NCBI RefSeq assembly: GCF_025628895.1
Contig: NZ_JAOTJC010000013.1
Location: 169,610-233,609 of the forward strand
Length of the DNA: 64,000 nucleotides
Direction: 5' to 3'
From: Alteromonas salexigens
GTDB lineage: Bacteria; Pseudomonadota; Gammaproteobacteria; Enterobacterales; Alteromonadaceae
Below the pieces are notes generated by a model, which worked only from the letters and a program-made list of their open reading frames with translations, was not told the DNA's origin and made no database searches. Shown piece by piece: positions 37,886 to 46,905 of the stretch. Position 1 is the stretch's first letter. The number at the start of each line of letters is the position of its first letter. The translations under genes and the position numbers were made by a program.

Positions 37886-39202
37886 TCAGTCTGAGCGGCT
37901 AACAAATACACGATAATCCCAAGCGTTAAGGTGCAACTGACTGGTCTCGGTCAACTGCACTGTCTCGTCGGAAAACAGTTCCGTGAAAGTACCCTGAAAC
38001 AGCGTCTCTGAGAACTGCACCGATCGCTCACTGTTACACAGATTCAAGACCACAAAAACGGTGTCGCCGGCCTGTTGACGAACAAAACTGAATACTTCTG
38101 GCTGGCAGGAGTTGGGCACCTGGATCATCCTCGCCCCGTACGGGCCATTCCACAGCGCGGGCAGCTGTTTTTTCAGGGCAATCAGGCGGGCATACAAAGT
38201 GCCTATGGGATGGGGTTGCCAATCAATCGGGTCGCGTTCGAAGAACGCAAGGCGCTTATTTTCGCCCGCCTCCTGACCGTTGTGAATGAGGGGCATCCCC
38301 TCGCCTAGCACCGAGAGTATTATGGCAGCCTCCAGGGCATCACCAAATTGTTCGTGTTGGGTGCCGTCCCAGGCATTCTTGTCGTGATTACTCACGAAGG
38401 TCATCCGGTAAGCCTGTGCCGGCCAGGCCCGCTCATTCCAGGAGTAATACTTACGCAATTTATCAACCGAGGCCGTGCCGTTGGCGATGTCATGCATAGT
38501 TTCGTTCCACGTCCAGGCGTAGGTCATATTGAAGGCGCGCTCATGCAGATCCCGGTTTTCCCATTCTGCCAGCATGAAGACCGGTTTGATTTCATCCAGT
38601 GCCGTGCGTGCCTGGGTCCAGAAATCATTGGGGACATAGCCGGCCACGTCACAGCGATAGCCATCAATGTCGAATTCTTCCACCCAATAGCGCAGAGCCT
38701 CGATCATGTAGGCGCGCAGCGCGCTGTTATTGTAATCAAACTCAATGATGTCATCCCAGTCCCACCATGGCGAAGGCCGAAAGTCACCTTTGTAATCTCT
38801 GGCATACCACTCAGGGTGCTCAGTCACCAACGGGTTATCCCATGCGCTATGGTTGGGTACCCAGTCAAGGATCACTTTCATCCCTCTCGCGTGGATGTCC
38901 GCGATAAGCGCACGGAAATTTTCTTCGTCGCCGAACTCGGGGTTTAACGCCAGGTAATCTTTCACCGCATACGGGCTGCCTAATTCACCCTTGCGGTTTT
39001 TCTCGCCAATGGGATGCACCGGCATCAGCCATATAATGTCTGCCCCAAGAGCCTGTATGTGCGACAGGCCCGCACGCACACCGTCAAAATTGCCTTGTTC
39101 ACTGAACTGGCGGGTGTTCACCTGGTAGATCACCGCATTCTTAGACCATGCCGGTTGTTCCAGTTTATACGGGGATTGCGGAAGGTATTCCTGTGCTGAC
39201 AT
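37886..39202 (-). CDS. GH13 alpha-amylase family glycoside hydrolase
   Basis: The 438-residue product shows all GH13 landmarks: VILDWVPNHSAWDN (region I), DIDGYRCDVAGYVP with the nucleophile Asp (region II), FMLAEWENRDLHERAFNM with the acid/base Glu (region III) and FVSNHDKNAWDGT with the third catalytic Asp (region IV). No signal peptide is seen, so it is probably cytoplasmic and acts on imported maltodextrins or similar glucans. The C-terminal beta domain (FVVLNLCNSERSVQFSE) is short. No transporter or regulator for glucans is adjacent; a decayed PfkB-type kinase fragment lies at 43471. Confidence 0.9.
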   Translation of the reverse strand: MSAQEYLPQSPYKLEQPAWSKNAVIYQVNTRQFSEQGNFDGVRAGLSHIQALGADIIWLMPVHPIGEKNRKGELGSPYAVKDYLALNPEFGDEENFRALIADIHARGMKVILDWVPNHSAWDNPLVTEHPEWYARDYKGDFRPSPWWDWDDIIEFDYNNSALRAYMIEALRYWVEEFDIDGYRCDVAGYVPNDFWTQARTALDEIKPVFMLAEWENRDLHERAFNMTYAWTWNETMHDIANGTASVDKLRKYYSWNERAWPAQAYRMTFVSNHDKNAWDGTQHEQFGDALEAAIILSVLGEGMPLIHNGQEAGENKRLAFFERDPIDWQPHPIGTLYARLIALKKQLPALWNGPYGARMIQVPNSCQPEVFSFVRQQAGDTVFVVLNLCNSERSVQFSETLFQGTFTELFSDETVQLTETSQLHLNAWDYRVFVSRSD

Positions 39203-39268
39203 ATAAACGCTCCATGATGAATAGGCAGGTTGTCATAGCGGGCTATACGGCACAACAGTGCAGAAGGC

Positions 39269-40177
39269 TTAAAATACCGGGAGGCCACTGGCGCCAAGTA
39301 CCAGTACCCAGGCGCCGAAAAAGAGCTTAAGCCGGGTAGGTGAAAATGCCAGCACCACACGCTTGGCAAGGATGCCTCCGATAACAGCGCCGGCGCCGGC
39401 AAACATTACCACTTCCCAGACTATCGCCTGCGATATTGTCATGTGATAGGCAATAGCGCCCCACACTGAGGCTGCCGAAAGAATGACAGCAAGAGCAATG
39501 GACATCGTCACGCTAAAGCCACGCATGATCAGATATACCGCCACCAGCTCGCCTACACCTACCGACAGCCATGCCGTAACAGTGCCGCCGATGAAAGCTA
39601 CAAAGGGCAATACCAGCACGTCGGCCTGGGTAAACCGGGATACAAACGCAGTCTTTCTCAGGAGCGGGATGGAGGCAAAAATGGCCAGCGCTAAAATAAT
39701 AGAAAAGACGCCAAACCCCAGGTGCAATGCATTCAGGTTACCTTTCAGAAAAGCCAGCGAGGGTGCCAGATGCCCGCCATATTGTGCAGCCCAGATACCG
39801 CATAAGGAGGCCGGTATCGTCAGCATCAGACCGCCGGGCAAAGCGCGCCATGCTGTGGCACGCTCAGTATGATGGCGATAGTAGCGATGCCAGGTGACAG
39901 CTCCGGCAGTCATCCCGCAGCACTGGATAGCGAAGCTGGTGGCCACTACCGACTCAGGAGAAAAGTTCAGCTGATTAAAAAACGGCACAAAGACCACGCC
40001 GCCGCCGGCTCCGGTGGCATTGGCGAATACCGCGCCAACCACTCCGAGCAGCAGAAACCCGGCATAGGACGCTATCAGATTGATCAGATTGGGCTGCAAG
40101 GCGATTAGTACCAACCACCCTGACATGAGCCCCGTACGGTACGGGTGCCGGGCAACCAAGAACTTCAGGTAATGCAC
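39269..40177 (-). CDS. Sulfite exporter TauE/SafE family permease
   Basis: I choose the GTG at 40177 (VHYLKFLVARHPYRTGLMSG), preceded by AGGGGA, giving 302 residues; the frame continues to 40318 but would overlap the divergent DUF2244 gene. TauE/SafE character is clear from LLLGVVGAVFANATGAGGGVVFVPFF and a second GTVTAWLSVGVGELVAVYLIMRGFS, with about eight membrane segments. Such permeases move small organic or inorganic anions, often sulfur compounds. The substrate is not indicated by neighbours. Confidence 0.85.
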   Translation of the reverse strand: MHYLKFLVARHPYRTGLMSGWLVLIALQPNLINLIASYAGFLLLGVVGAVFANATGAGGGVVFVPFFNQLNFSPESVVATSFAIQCCGMTAGAVTWHRYYRHHTERATAWRALPGGLMLTIPASLCGIWAAQYGGHLAPSLAFLKGNLNALHLGFGVFSIILALAIFASIPLLRKTAFVSRFTQADVLVLPFVAFIGGTVTAWLSVGVGELVAVYLIMRGFSVTMSIALAVILSAASVWGAIAYHMTISQAIVWEVVMFAGAGAVIGGILAKRVVLAFSPTRLKLFFGAWVLVLGASGLPVF

Positions 40178-40288
40178 TGGTGAATTTCCCCTGTAATTTG
40201 CGGCAACTTTGCCAGAACCGCGGGAAAAATAAAATCTCAATGTGCTACGTTTTAATAATAGGTTAACGTTCTGGTCAAAAAACACGCC

Positions 40289-40783
40289 ATGATTATTACC
40301 CGAACCAGCGCTGAGCAAACCGATATCCGGCTATACCCTAATCGCAGCGCCACATGGGGTCAGACCAAGTGGCTGATACTGGCCATGAGTGCCGTCCTGG
40401 CCACTGTCGCAACGGGCTGGTTAATTGCCGGAGTATGGGTCATCCTGCCCTTCGCCGGCATAGAAATCGGGTTACTGGCCTATCTGTTCTACCGGGTATC
40501 CCACTTTACCTACCAGTATCAGGCTATTTGTATTTCGGCTGACCGTGTTCTGGTCTCGCTCAGTAAACGCAGCCCCGATCTCATCTTTGTGACATCCCAG
40601 TGTCACGTTGAATTCCTCGATGGCGACACTCCCTGGCATCAACCTGTCATTATTTTAGTGGGGGCAACACAGCGTATTGAAATTGGTCAGTTTTTAAATC
40701 ATGCTGACCGACAGCAACTTAAGCAAAGTCTGGCGACAGCGGGATTAATAATCTGTCGAAAAAACTGGTGGAAAAATGACTAG
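40289..40783 (+). CDS. DUF2244 family membrane protein
   Basis: The 164-residue product has two hydrophobic segments (WLILAMSAVLATVATGWLIAG and WVILPFAGIEIGLLAYLFY) followed by a soluble beta-rich tail, the layout of DUF2244 proteins. Function is unknown; homologues sometimes neighbour cytochrome oxidase genes, but not here. Its stop overlaps the start of the saccharopine-dehydrogenase-like gene by 8 bases. Confidence 0.85.
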   Translation: MIITRTSAEQTDIRLYPNRSATWGQTKWLILAMSAVLATVATGWLIAGVWVILPFAGIEIGLLAYLFYRVSHFTYQYQAICISADRVLVSLSKRSPDLIFVTSQCHVEFLDGDTPWHQPVIILVGATQRIEIGQFLNHADRQQLKQSLATAGLIICRKNWWKND

Positions 40784-42020
40784 CGACAAACGGAAATTCG
40801 ATATTGTGCTATACGGCGCCTCAAGTTTTGTGGGCCAGATCATCACCGGCTACCTGGCCACCAGACTGGAGGCTGGCAGCTGGGCAGTAGCAGGCCGCAA
40901 CCCTGACAAGCTTCGCCGGGTCCTCGCCCAGCATAAATGCGAAAATACGCCGGTACTGACTGCCGACGCCAACGACAGTGATGCACTCACTAAAATGTGC
41001 GAGCAGACCTCGGTGGTGATCAGCACCGTAGGGCCCTATGCACTGTACGGTGAAGGCGTGGTAAAAGCCTGCGCCCACACAGGCACAGGCTATGTGGATC
41101 TGACGGGAGAGCCGCACTGGATTAAACAGATGCAAAGCCGCTACCAGGATATCGCCCAGGCCAATGGGGCTCAATTGGTACATTGTTGCGGTTTCGACTC
41201 TGTTCCTTCCGACATGGGCGTGTATTTCCTGCAACAACACACTATCGCCAATACTGGTAAGCCCTGTGATGATATCGCCATGCGCGTCCATCGCATCAAA
41301 GGCGGTGCATCGGGCGGTACAGTAGCCAGCATCCTCAACCTTGTGGAAGAAGCGCAGCGCGATAAAAACATCAGAAAGCAATTGGCCGATCCTTACTTGC
41401 TTTGCAACTCGCCCGCCACGCGGATACGCCAGCCAAATGTGAAAAAAGCCTGCTACGACCCTGTTACCCACCGCTGGATAGCGCCTTTCATTATGGCGGC
41501 AATTAATACCCGCGTCGTACACTGGTCCAATTCACTGCGCAACTATCCGTACACGGAACAATTTACTTACGAAGAAGCCATCGTGACGGGCAGAGGTCGC
41601 AAAGGTGCCGTGCGGGGCTGGACAATGACCCTCGGCCTTGGCGGTTTTATGCTGGCAGCCTCCAGTAAACTGCTGCGTAAGTTACTCCAGAAACACTGGC
41701 TGCCTAAGCCTGGTGAAGGTCCCTCTCACAAAGCCCAGCAACAAGGTTATTACGATATTCGTTTTTACGGAGCCACGTCCGCACAGCGTCAATTCGTTGC
41801 CCGGGTAACAGGGGATCGGGATCCGGGATACGGGTCTACCGCCAAAATGATTTCGGAGTGTGCGATTCTGCTTAGTCAGCAACGTCAGAAAAACAGCGAA
41901 CTTGCGGGAGGAGTCATGTCGCCATCAGTATGTTTTGGCGCCTCTATTATTGAGCCACTGACCACCTACGCCGGGCTACGGTTTGAGATTTTACCCTCCC
42001 ATTCTGCTGCCGATATGTGA
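40776..42020 (+). CDS. Saccharopine dehydrogenase-like NAD(P)-binding oxidoreductase
   Basis: The 414-residue product opens with a Rossmann motif (FDIVLYGASSFVGQIITGYLA) and VAGRNPDKLRRVL, then VVISTVGPYALYGEGVVKAC and YVDLTGEPHWIKQM, typical of the saccharopine-dehydrogenase-like group that includes mycobacterial trans-acting enoyl reductases and eukaryotic SCCPDH. HCCGFDSVPSDMGVYFLQQH is also characteristic. The lipid-linked relatives suggest a lipid substrate, but this is inference. Overlap with the DUF2244 gene indicates one unit. Confidence 0.85.
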   Translation: MTSDKRKFDIVLYGASSFVGQIITGYLATRLEAGSWAVAGRNPDKLRRVLAQHKCENTPVLTADANDSDALTKMCEQTSVVISTVGPYALYGEGVVKACAHTGTGYVDLTGEPHWIKQMQSRYQDIAQANGAQLVHCCGFDSVPSDMGVYFLQQHTIANTGKPCDDIAMRVHRIKGGASGGTVASILNLVEEAQRDKNIRKQLADPYLLCNSPATRIRQPNVKKACYDPVTHRWIAPFIMAAINTRVVHWSNSLRNYPYTEQFTYEEAIVTGRGRKGAVRGWTMTLGLGGFMLAASSKLLRKLLQKHWLPKPGEGPSHKAQQQGYYDIRFYGATSAQRQFVARVTGDRDPGYGSTAKMISECAILLSQQRQKNSELAGGVMSPSVCFGASIIEPLTTYAGLRFEILPSHSAADM

Positions 42021-42085
42021 CTAAAGTTTAATGATCATTTCCGCCCGCCAGGGATTACCTATAGGCAGGTAACCGAGGAAATCTC

Positions 42086-42331
42086 ATGAACTTGTATATT
42101 GAATCAATTGAGGGTGGTAGTTATCTGGTGGCAACCGGTGATGTCCAGAATCAGCAACTATTAATGGCGGAAGAAGGCAAGCCACGCACGTTCCACTGTC
42201 TGACCGAAATTCGGTCGCATTTTAATGGCCGACAATTTGATAAAGTGTGGCTTCGTCAAGCCACCCCCTATGAAGAAATGGTCAGTCAGCGCAGTACAGA
42301 AACCAGCCTTGATATGCAAATGGACTGGTAG
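42086..42331 (+). CDS. Small DUF6482-like protein
   Basis: This 81-residue frame (MNLYIESIEGGSYLVATGDV...) has an ACCGAGGAAA ribosome-binding site and ends TSLDMQMDW. The pattern IESIEGGSYLV ... FHCLTEIRSHFNGRQFDKVWLRQATPYEEMV resembles the small DUF6482 proteins of marine gammaproteobacteria. Function is unknown; no membrane segment is seen. Confidence 0.65.
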   Translation: MNLYIESIEGGSYLVATGDVQNQQLLMAEEGKPRTFHCLTEIRSHFNGRQFDKVWLRQATPYEEMVSQRSTETSLDMQMDW

Positions 42332-42432
42332 AAGTGAGTTGATGCGAACCTAAAGTTGATGCGGCCGGCACATCGCAGTAAAGTCGTTACTTGCAATTAT
42401 CTGCATGGATTCACCCACACACGGAGCTTTGT

Positions 42433-43284
42433 ATGGTTCGCATTACTGCCCTGATACTCACCCTTTTCAGTCTGTCTGTCCATGCTGCTTCAGTATGGAA
42501 AGTGTCTGATGGCACGCACACCATGTATTTTGGTGGCACGCTGCACATACTTAGCCCTGACGATTACCCCCTGCCCGGCGCCTATGCCCGAGCCTATGAC
42601 CGCGCAGACGCCTTGGTATTTGAAACTGATATCGCCGCACTAAGCTCACCGGATTTTGCCGCAAAATCCCTGCAGAGGCTCACTTATACAGACGCCACGT
42701 CCCTGCGCGACCATATCAGCGATGACACGCTTGACGAACTGCGGGCATACCTGCAAACCCATGGCATTCCGCTTGAGCAGGTACTGAAACTCAAGCCAGC
42801 CCTGGTGGGCATTACTCTGAGTATGGTTGAGTTCCAGCGTATCGGGCTGACCAGCCAGGGAGTGGATAAGTTCTATCACGCTGCCGCCAGCGACGATGGT
42901 AAACCCATGCATTTTTTGGAGACCCCGGAAGAGCAACTCGACTTTATAGCGGCGATGGGCAGTGGTGATGAAGACGCCTATATCCGCTATGCCATAAAAG
43001 ATGTGCAGCAAATCCCGGGCATGCTGGACACCCTGAAAGCCAACTGGCGGGAGGGCGATATGTCACGCTTTCACGCGTTATCAATGGCAGAGTTCGAACA
43101 GGCCTACCCTGAGATTTACGACCTTTTACTTACCCAGCGCAATAACAACTGGATGCCCGCACTGAAAAGCCTCATGGCCACACCTGCTACCGAGTTTGTG
43201 CTGGTAGGCGCCATGCATATGCCTGGCGACACCGGTTTGCTGGCACAATTGCGGGCGGCAGGCTATACGGTGGAACAACTTTAA
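42433..43284 (+). CDS. TraB/GumN family protein
   Basis: The start is the ATG at 42433 (MVRITALILTLFSLSVHAAS), which has GGAG seven bases upstream and gives a clear signal peptide; the frame opens at 42391 but without a signal. The 283-residue secreted product shows the TraB/GumN pattern: MYFGGTLHILSPDDYPLPGAYARAYDRADALVFETDI near the N-terminus and EFVLVGAMHMPGDTGLLAQLRAAGYTVEQL at the end, with the paired GxxH motifs thought to bind metal in the Tiki-like fold. A periplasmic metalloprotease role is possible; unproven. Confidence 0.88.
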   Translation: MVRITALILTLFSLSVHAASVWKVSDGTHTMYFGGTLHILSPDDYPLPGAYARAYDRADALVFETDIAALSSPDFAAKSLQRLTYTDATSLRDHISDDTLDELRAYLQTHGIPLEQVLKLKPALVGITLSMVEFQRIGLTSQGVDKFYHAAASDDGKPMHFLETPEEQLDFIAAMGSGDEDAYIRYAIKDVQQIPGMLDTLKANWREGDMSRFHALSMAEFEQAYPEIYDLLLTQRNNNWMPALKSLMATPATEFVLVGAMHMPGDTGLLAQLRAAGYTVEQL

Positions 43285-43470
43285 ACGGTTTACCGGGTGT
43301 GTATTTCGTCTGCCCGCGCTTCCATACGCTCCCGGCCACGCTGTTAGAACAGTAACCTAGCCCCCTGTAATCGCGTGTCACACCAGCACACGTACCCGGT
43401 CAGGTACCAGCGATTAGAATTTTGAGGGGCCGCTCTGCATGGGCCCCACGGTAAGCAGTGGCCAAGGAGA

Positions 43471-43617
43471 TTAGCGATAATCCTTCAGCGCTTGCATTAC
43501 CTCACCCCGCGATGGCGGATGGCAGCCTGTTTGCGCCACGTTCAGGCTTGCAGCCATGGCACCGAACTCCAGTGCTTCAGAAAAAAGCTGACCGGAGGTG
43601 GTGTGGCTGAGCGCCGG
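43471..43617 (-). pseudogene. C-terminal remnant of a PfkB-family sugar kinase
   Basis: On the minus strand, between an in-frame TAG at 43618 and a TAA at 43471, the 48 codons read ...SEALEFGAMAASLNVAQTG then CHPPSRGEVMQALKDYR. This resembles the last helices of ribokinase/fructokinase-type (PfkB) enzymes (A-x-x-F-A-x-A-A-x-x-L-x-V-x-x-x-G). A second frame upstream (AVAALLTLSRRSATPPPVSF) could be the preceding piece after a frameshift. No DTTGAGD catalytic motif survives. I read it as a decayed gene. The rest of 43285-43644 holds no gene. Confidence 0.4.
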
Positions 43618-43644
43618 CTAAGAGTAAGTAATGCTGCAACAGCA

Positions 43645-43947
43645 CTAGTGGCGGCGACGACTATCTTCCAGCTCTGTATGCTGTATTTCTTCACGCAAAT
43701 GGATTGGCAGCGTTTGTTGTACGAATTCGTGATGGGTTTGATTATTACTGAAAACCAGCGGGTCGTTATCGCAGTTAAGATTATAAGTTAACAGTGAAAC
43801 ACAGGTTTTGTTTGCTAACTCTGCATGGGATGCAGGGTAATGACTCACGCCACATCCAGATAGCATCATAATGCCCCCTGTCAGAGATAAAACTACCCGT
43901 CCGTTGCTACATTGCTTCCAATTGAGCATAGTGTGCCATTTCCACAT
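43645..43947 (-). CDS. Small putative lipoprotein
   Basis: The 100-residue frame contains a lipoprotein-like signal (RVVLSLTGGIMMLSGCGVSHYPASH) with a lipobox ending at LSGC. A second ATG at 43929 (MLNWKQCSNG) gives 94 residues and a more normal signal length. The mature part is hydrophilic with TCVSLLTYNLNCDNDPLVFSNNQTHHEF and no known domain. It is accepted because of the signal and lipobox, with moderate confidence. Function unknown. Confidence 0.5.
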   Translation of the reverse strand: MWKWHTMLNWKQCSNGRVVLSLTGGIMMLSGCGVSHYPASHAELANKTCVSLLTYNLNCDNDPLVFSNNQTHHEFVQQTLPIHLREEIQHTELEDSRRRH

Positions 43948-44071
43948 TGGTTATTCTTTAAACGTTAGTATCCAGAGATTTTCTGTTCTCTGCAAGCCCG
44001 CACAGGCCTACGCTCAACGACAGGCATTAACCCTGACCGCCGCCTTCATCAGGCGTTAGACCAGCCTTGCC

Positions 44072-44380
44072 TTACACGTAACGATCAATGTGCTTTTTAC
44101 GCTGGCCTGTTGGCGTGGGCTCGCCAGAGTTTTCTGCGTCGGGTTGCGCTTCTGTTCCGGTACTCGGAGCGCTTTTCTGGGGTTGCTTTTTTTGCTGCTC
44201 GCGATGATGCTCCTGCTGATACTTCTCCGTTACACGACGCTCTTCATCATGTAAGGCTTTTTCTTCGTCGGTGAGCGATTCTGAGCTGGTTGCTTTTTCC
44301 ACAGGCTTTACCTCGCCGCGCTCTTTCACCGGCACCTGCGTTGCTCTTGGCAAAATTGAAAATAATAAATCGTTGCTCAT
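44072..44380 (-). CDS. Small charged protein of unknown function
   Basis: This 102-residue frame (MSNDLLFSILPRATQVPVKERGEVKPVEKA...) is rich in Glu, Lys and Gln and probably largely disordered, with a helical middle (LTDEEKALHDEERRVTEKYQQEHHREQQKK) and a short basic end KKHIDRYV. The pattern resembles small hypothetical proteins conserved in Alteromonadales. It is transcribed away from the his operon. Function unknown. Confidence 0.6.
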   Translation of the reverse strand: MSNDLLFSILPRATQVPVKERGEVKPVEKATSSESLTDEEKALHDEERRVTEKYQQEHHREQQKKQPQKSAPSTGTEAQPDAENSGEPTPTGQRKKHIDRYV

Positions 44381-44445
44381 AGCGAATTATTTTAACTTAT
44401 ATTAATAATTATTAGACCGTCCGCCCGGTAAGGGTTCAATACCTG

Positions 44446-44474
44446 TTGCAAATAGGGTGGTATTTAGCTACTGT
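44446..44474 (+). promoter_or_regulatory. Possible his operon promoter
   Basis: TTGCAA (44446-44451) and TACTGT (44469-44474) are separated by 17 bases, 37 bases before the leader peptide. The -10 box is a weak match. Confidence 0.35.
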
Positions 44475-44510
44475 TTCCATCGTTAATTAGCTGGAAAGAA
44501 ATTTAAATCC

Positions 44511-44555
44511 ATGACAATCACTGCGCAAAACCATCATCACCACCATATAGCATAG
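44511..44555 (+). CDS. hisL: his operon leader peptide
   Basis: A 14-codon frame reads MTITAQNHHHHHIA, with five consecutive His codons at 44532-44546. It lies immediately before an attenuator-type hairpin set and hisG. When charged His-tRNA is scarce the ribosome stalls on the His codons and changes the RNA fold downstream. It is shorter in its His run than the seven of E. coli, but the logic is the same. Confidence 0.9.
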   Translation: MTITAQNHHHHHIA

Positions 44556-44570
44556 CCTTTCAGGTTTGTG

Positions 44571-44647
44571 CTGGAAGGGTATTGTCTCCTTCCAGTGGCG
44601 CAGATACTAAATTCTCGACCCCCGGAAGGAACCTTCCGGGGGTTTTT
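44571..44647 (+). promoter_or_regulatory. his attenuator (alternative hairpins and terminator)
   Basis: Four segments can pair. CTGGAAGG (44571-44578) pairs with CCTTCCAG (44588-44595). CCCCCGGAAGG (44619-44629) pairs with CCTTCCGGGGG (44632-44642) to form a strong terminator followed by TTTTT. CCTTCC of the second segment can instead pair with GGAAGG of the third, forming an antiterminator. This is the classic arrangement for ribosome-controlled attenuation of his operons. Confidence 0.9.
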
Positions 44648-44688
44648 CGTTTTAAGCGCCCATTAAATTTATGTAAGGAATGTCAAAA

Positions 44689-45591
44689 ATGAGTGACAAC
44701 AAGAGACTTCGCATCGCAGTTCAAAAATCAGGTCGTCTGAGCGACGACAGCATTGCGTTGCTAAAGGCGATAGGTATTAAGCTGAATATTCGTGACCGGT
44801 TGCTCATCGCACATTCCACCAACCAGCCTATTGATCTGTTGCGGGTACGTGATGACGACATTCCTGGCCTGGTCATGGACGGTGTCGTAGATATGGGCTT
44901 CATTGGTGAAAACGAGCTGGAAGAAAAAATGCTGGAGCGTAAAGCCGCAGGTAAACAGGCTGACTACGAAGTGCTGCGTCGCCTTGACTACGGTGGCTGC
45001 CGGCTGTCTATTGCCGTACCGAATGAAATGGATTACGCCGGTGCCAAAACCCTGCAAGGCAAGAAAGTAGCCACCACCTACCCGTTCCTGCTCGAGCGTT
45101 ATTTTCAGGAACAAAATATTGATGCCAAGGCAGTCATGCTCACTGGCTCTGTTGAAGTGGCCCCCCGTGCCGGCGTCGCCGATGCGATTTGTGATTTGGT
45201 GTCTACCGGTGCCACGCTGGAAGCCAATGGCCTGGAAGAAAAAGAAGTTATCTTCCGCTCAAAAGCCGTACTTATTAAACGTGCAGACAGCGAAATGAGC
45301 GATGAAAAAGCCGAGCTTATCGCTCGCCTTATCCCCCGTATTGATGGTGTGATGCAGGCCAAAGAAAGTAAATACATTATGCTGCACGCGCCCAAAGCCT
45401 ATCTTGAGCAGGTAAAAGATCTGCTGCCTGGCGCAGAAGATCCTACAGTGCTGCCACTCGCCGGTGCCGACGATACCGTCGCCATCCACGTAGTCAGTCC
45501 TGAAAACCTGTTCTGGGAAACCATGGAAAAGCTCAAAGCGTTAGGCTGCCGCTCTATCCTGGTTATGCCAATTGAAAAAATGATGGGATAA
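44689..45591 (+). CDS. hisG: ATP phosphoribosyltransferase
   Basis: HisG makes phosphoribosyl-ATP from ATP and PRPP, the first step of histidine synthesis, and is feedback-inhibited by histidine. The start is the ATG at 44689 ([21 protein letters not shown]), nine bases after AAGGA; the ATG at 44680 is too close to it. At 300 residues it is the long form with a C-terminal regulatory domain (about 225-300), so no HisZ is needed. [21 protein letters not shown] is the PRPP-binding loop. First structural gene of the operon, just behind the attenuator. Confidence 0.96.
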   Translation: MSDNKRLRIAVQKSGRLSDDSIALLKAIGIKLNIRDRLLIAHSTNQPIDLLRVRDDDIPGLVMDGVVDMGFIGENELEEKMLERKAAGKQADYEVLRRLDYGGCRLSIAVPNEMDYAGAKTLQGKKVATTYPFLLERYFQEQNIDAKAVMLTGSVEVAPRAGVADAICDLVSTGATLEANGLEEKEVIFRSKAVLIKRADSEMSDEKAELIARLIPRIDGVMQAKESKYIMLHAPKAYLEQVKDLLPGAEDPTVLPLAGADDTVAIHVVSPENLFWETMEKLKALGCRSILVMPIEKMMG

Positions 45592-45597
45592 AGCGCG

Positions 45598-46905
45598 ATG
45601 ATAATCTGGTCTGAACTTAATTCAGCTGACCAACAGGCCGCATTGGGCCGCCCTGCGGTCACAAACAGCGCAACATTGCGTGAGACCGTGGGCAACATCA
45701 TCGCTCAGGTCAGACAACAGGGTGATGAGGCAGTTTTGTCACTCACCCAGAAGTTCGATTGCGCAGATCTTTCCAGCCTGATACTCGATCAGCAAACACT
45801 GACGCGGCTGGCGGACGCGGTCACCGATGAGGTGAAAGCGGCAATCGACACCGCGTACGACAACATTGTCGCGTTTCACGAGGCCCAGCGTCCTGACGAC
45901 ATTACCCTGACTACGTCGCCGGGTGTGGTGTGTGAACAACGCTTCACCGCGCTGGATGCAGTGGGGCTATACATTCCAGGCGGCAGTGCACCATTGCCAT
46001 CCACGGCCCTTATGCTGGGAGTGCCCGCTAAAGTAGCCGGTTGTGCCCGTAAAGTGCTATGTACTCCGCCTAATGCGCAAGGCGAAATCGCCCCCGAAAT
46101 TGCTTATGCCGCGCGGAAAAGTGGCATTACCGAAGTGTATCTGTGTGGCGGTGCGCAGGCGATCGCCGCCATGGCGTTTGGCACTGAGTCTATTGTTAAA
46201 GTTGATAAGATCTTTGGCCCGGGTAACAGCTTTGTCACGGAAGCGAAACAACAAGTTAGTCTGAGTCCGGAAGGTGCAGCCATAGATATGCCGGCTGGCC
46301 CCTCGGAAGTGCTGGTGCTTGCCGATGGCACTGCAGATCCGGCATTTGTCGCGTCTGACTTATTGTCCCAGGCTGAACACGGTCCGGACTCCCAGGCAAT
46401 CCTGGTGTCACCAAGTGAAGCGCTGATCACCAAGACCAAATCTGAGGTTGAACAGCAACTGGCAAAGTTATCGCGCACGGCTATTGCCCGTGAAGCTATG
46501 AAAAATGCCCGTTATATTCTCACGGAAAGTCGCCAGCAAGCTATTGAAGTGAGCAACCAGTATGCGCCTGAACATTTGATTGTCCAGCTGGACGCCCCCC
46601 GCGAGGCCATGGCGCACATTAAATATGCCGGCTCAGTGTTCCTCGGCCCCTGGACGCCGGAATCTGCCGGCGACTACGCATCTGGCACTAATCACGTTCT
46701 GCCCACCTACGGCTATGCACGTAATTATTCCAGTCTGGGCTTGCTTGATTTTATGCGACGTTACACTGTGCAGGAAGTCAGTGGTGAAGGTATGCGTAAT
46801 CTTGGTCCAACAATTATCACGCTGGCCAACGCCGAAGGCCTGGATGCCCACAGTGAAGCAGTAGCCCTGCGCCTGGCCGCGCTAAAGGACAATGACAATG
46901 AATAA
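45598..46905 (+). CDS. hisD: Histidinol dehydrogenase
   Basis: HisD oxidises histidinol to histidine with two NAD+, the last step of the pathway. The 435-residue product has the family core: GLYIPGGSAPLPSTALMLGVPAKVAGC, VDKIFGPGNSFVTEAKQQVS, DMPAGPSEVLVLADGTADPAFVASDLLSQAEHGPDSQA, and GPWTPESAGDYASGTNHVLPTYGYAR with zinc-binding and catalytic histidines. It lies 6 bases after hisG and overlaps hisC by 8 bases. Confidence 0.96.
   Translation: MIIWSELNSADQQAALGRPAVTNSATLRETVGNIIAQVRQQGDEAVLSLTQKFDCADLSSLILDQQTLTRLADAVTDEVKAAIDTAYDNIVAFHEAQRPDDITLTTSPGVVCEQRFTALDAVGLYIPGGSAPLPSTALMLGVPAKVAGCARKVLCTPPNAQGEIAPEIAYAARKSGITEVYLCGGAQAIAAMAFGTESIVKVDKIFGPGNSFVTEAKQQVSLSPEGAAIDMPAGPSEVLVLADGTADPAFVASDLLSQAEHGPDSQAILVSPSEALITKTKSEVEQQLAKLSRTAIAREAMKNARYILTESRQQAIEVSNQYAPEHLIVQLDAPREAMAHIKYAGSVFLGPWTPESAGDYASGTNHVLPTYGYARNYSSLGLLDFMRRYTVQEVSGEGMRNLGPTIITLANAEGLDAHSEAVALRLAALKDNDNE

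Noticed and set aside
43492..43791. Plus-strand open frame of 99 codons
   Set aside because: Runs opposite the PfkB-like fragment and the small lipoprotein gene, has no clear ribosome-binding site and no protein-like pattern.
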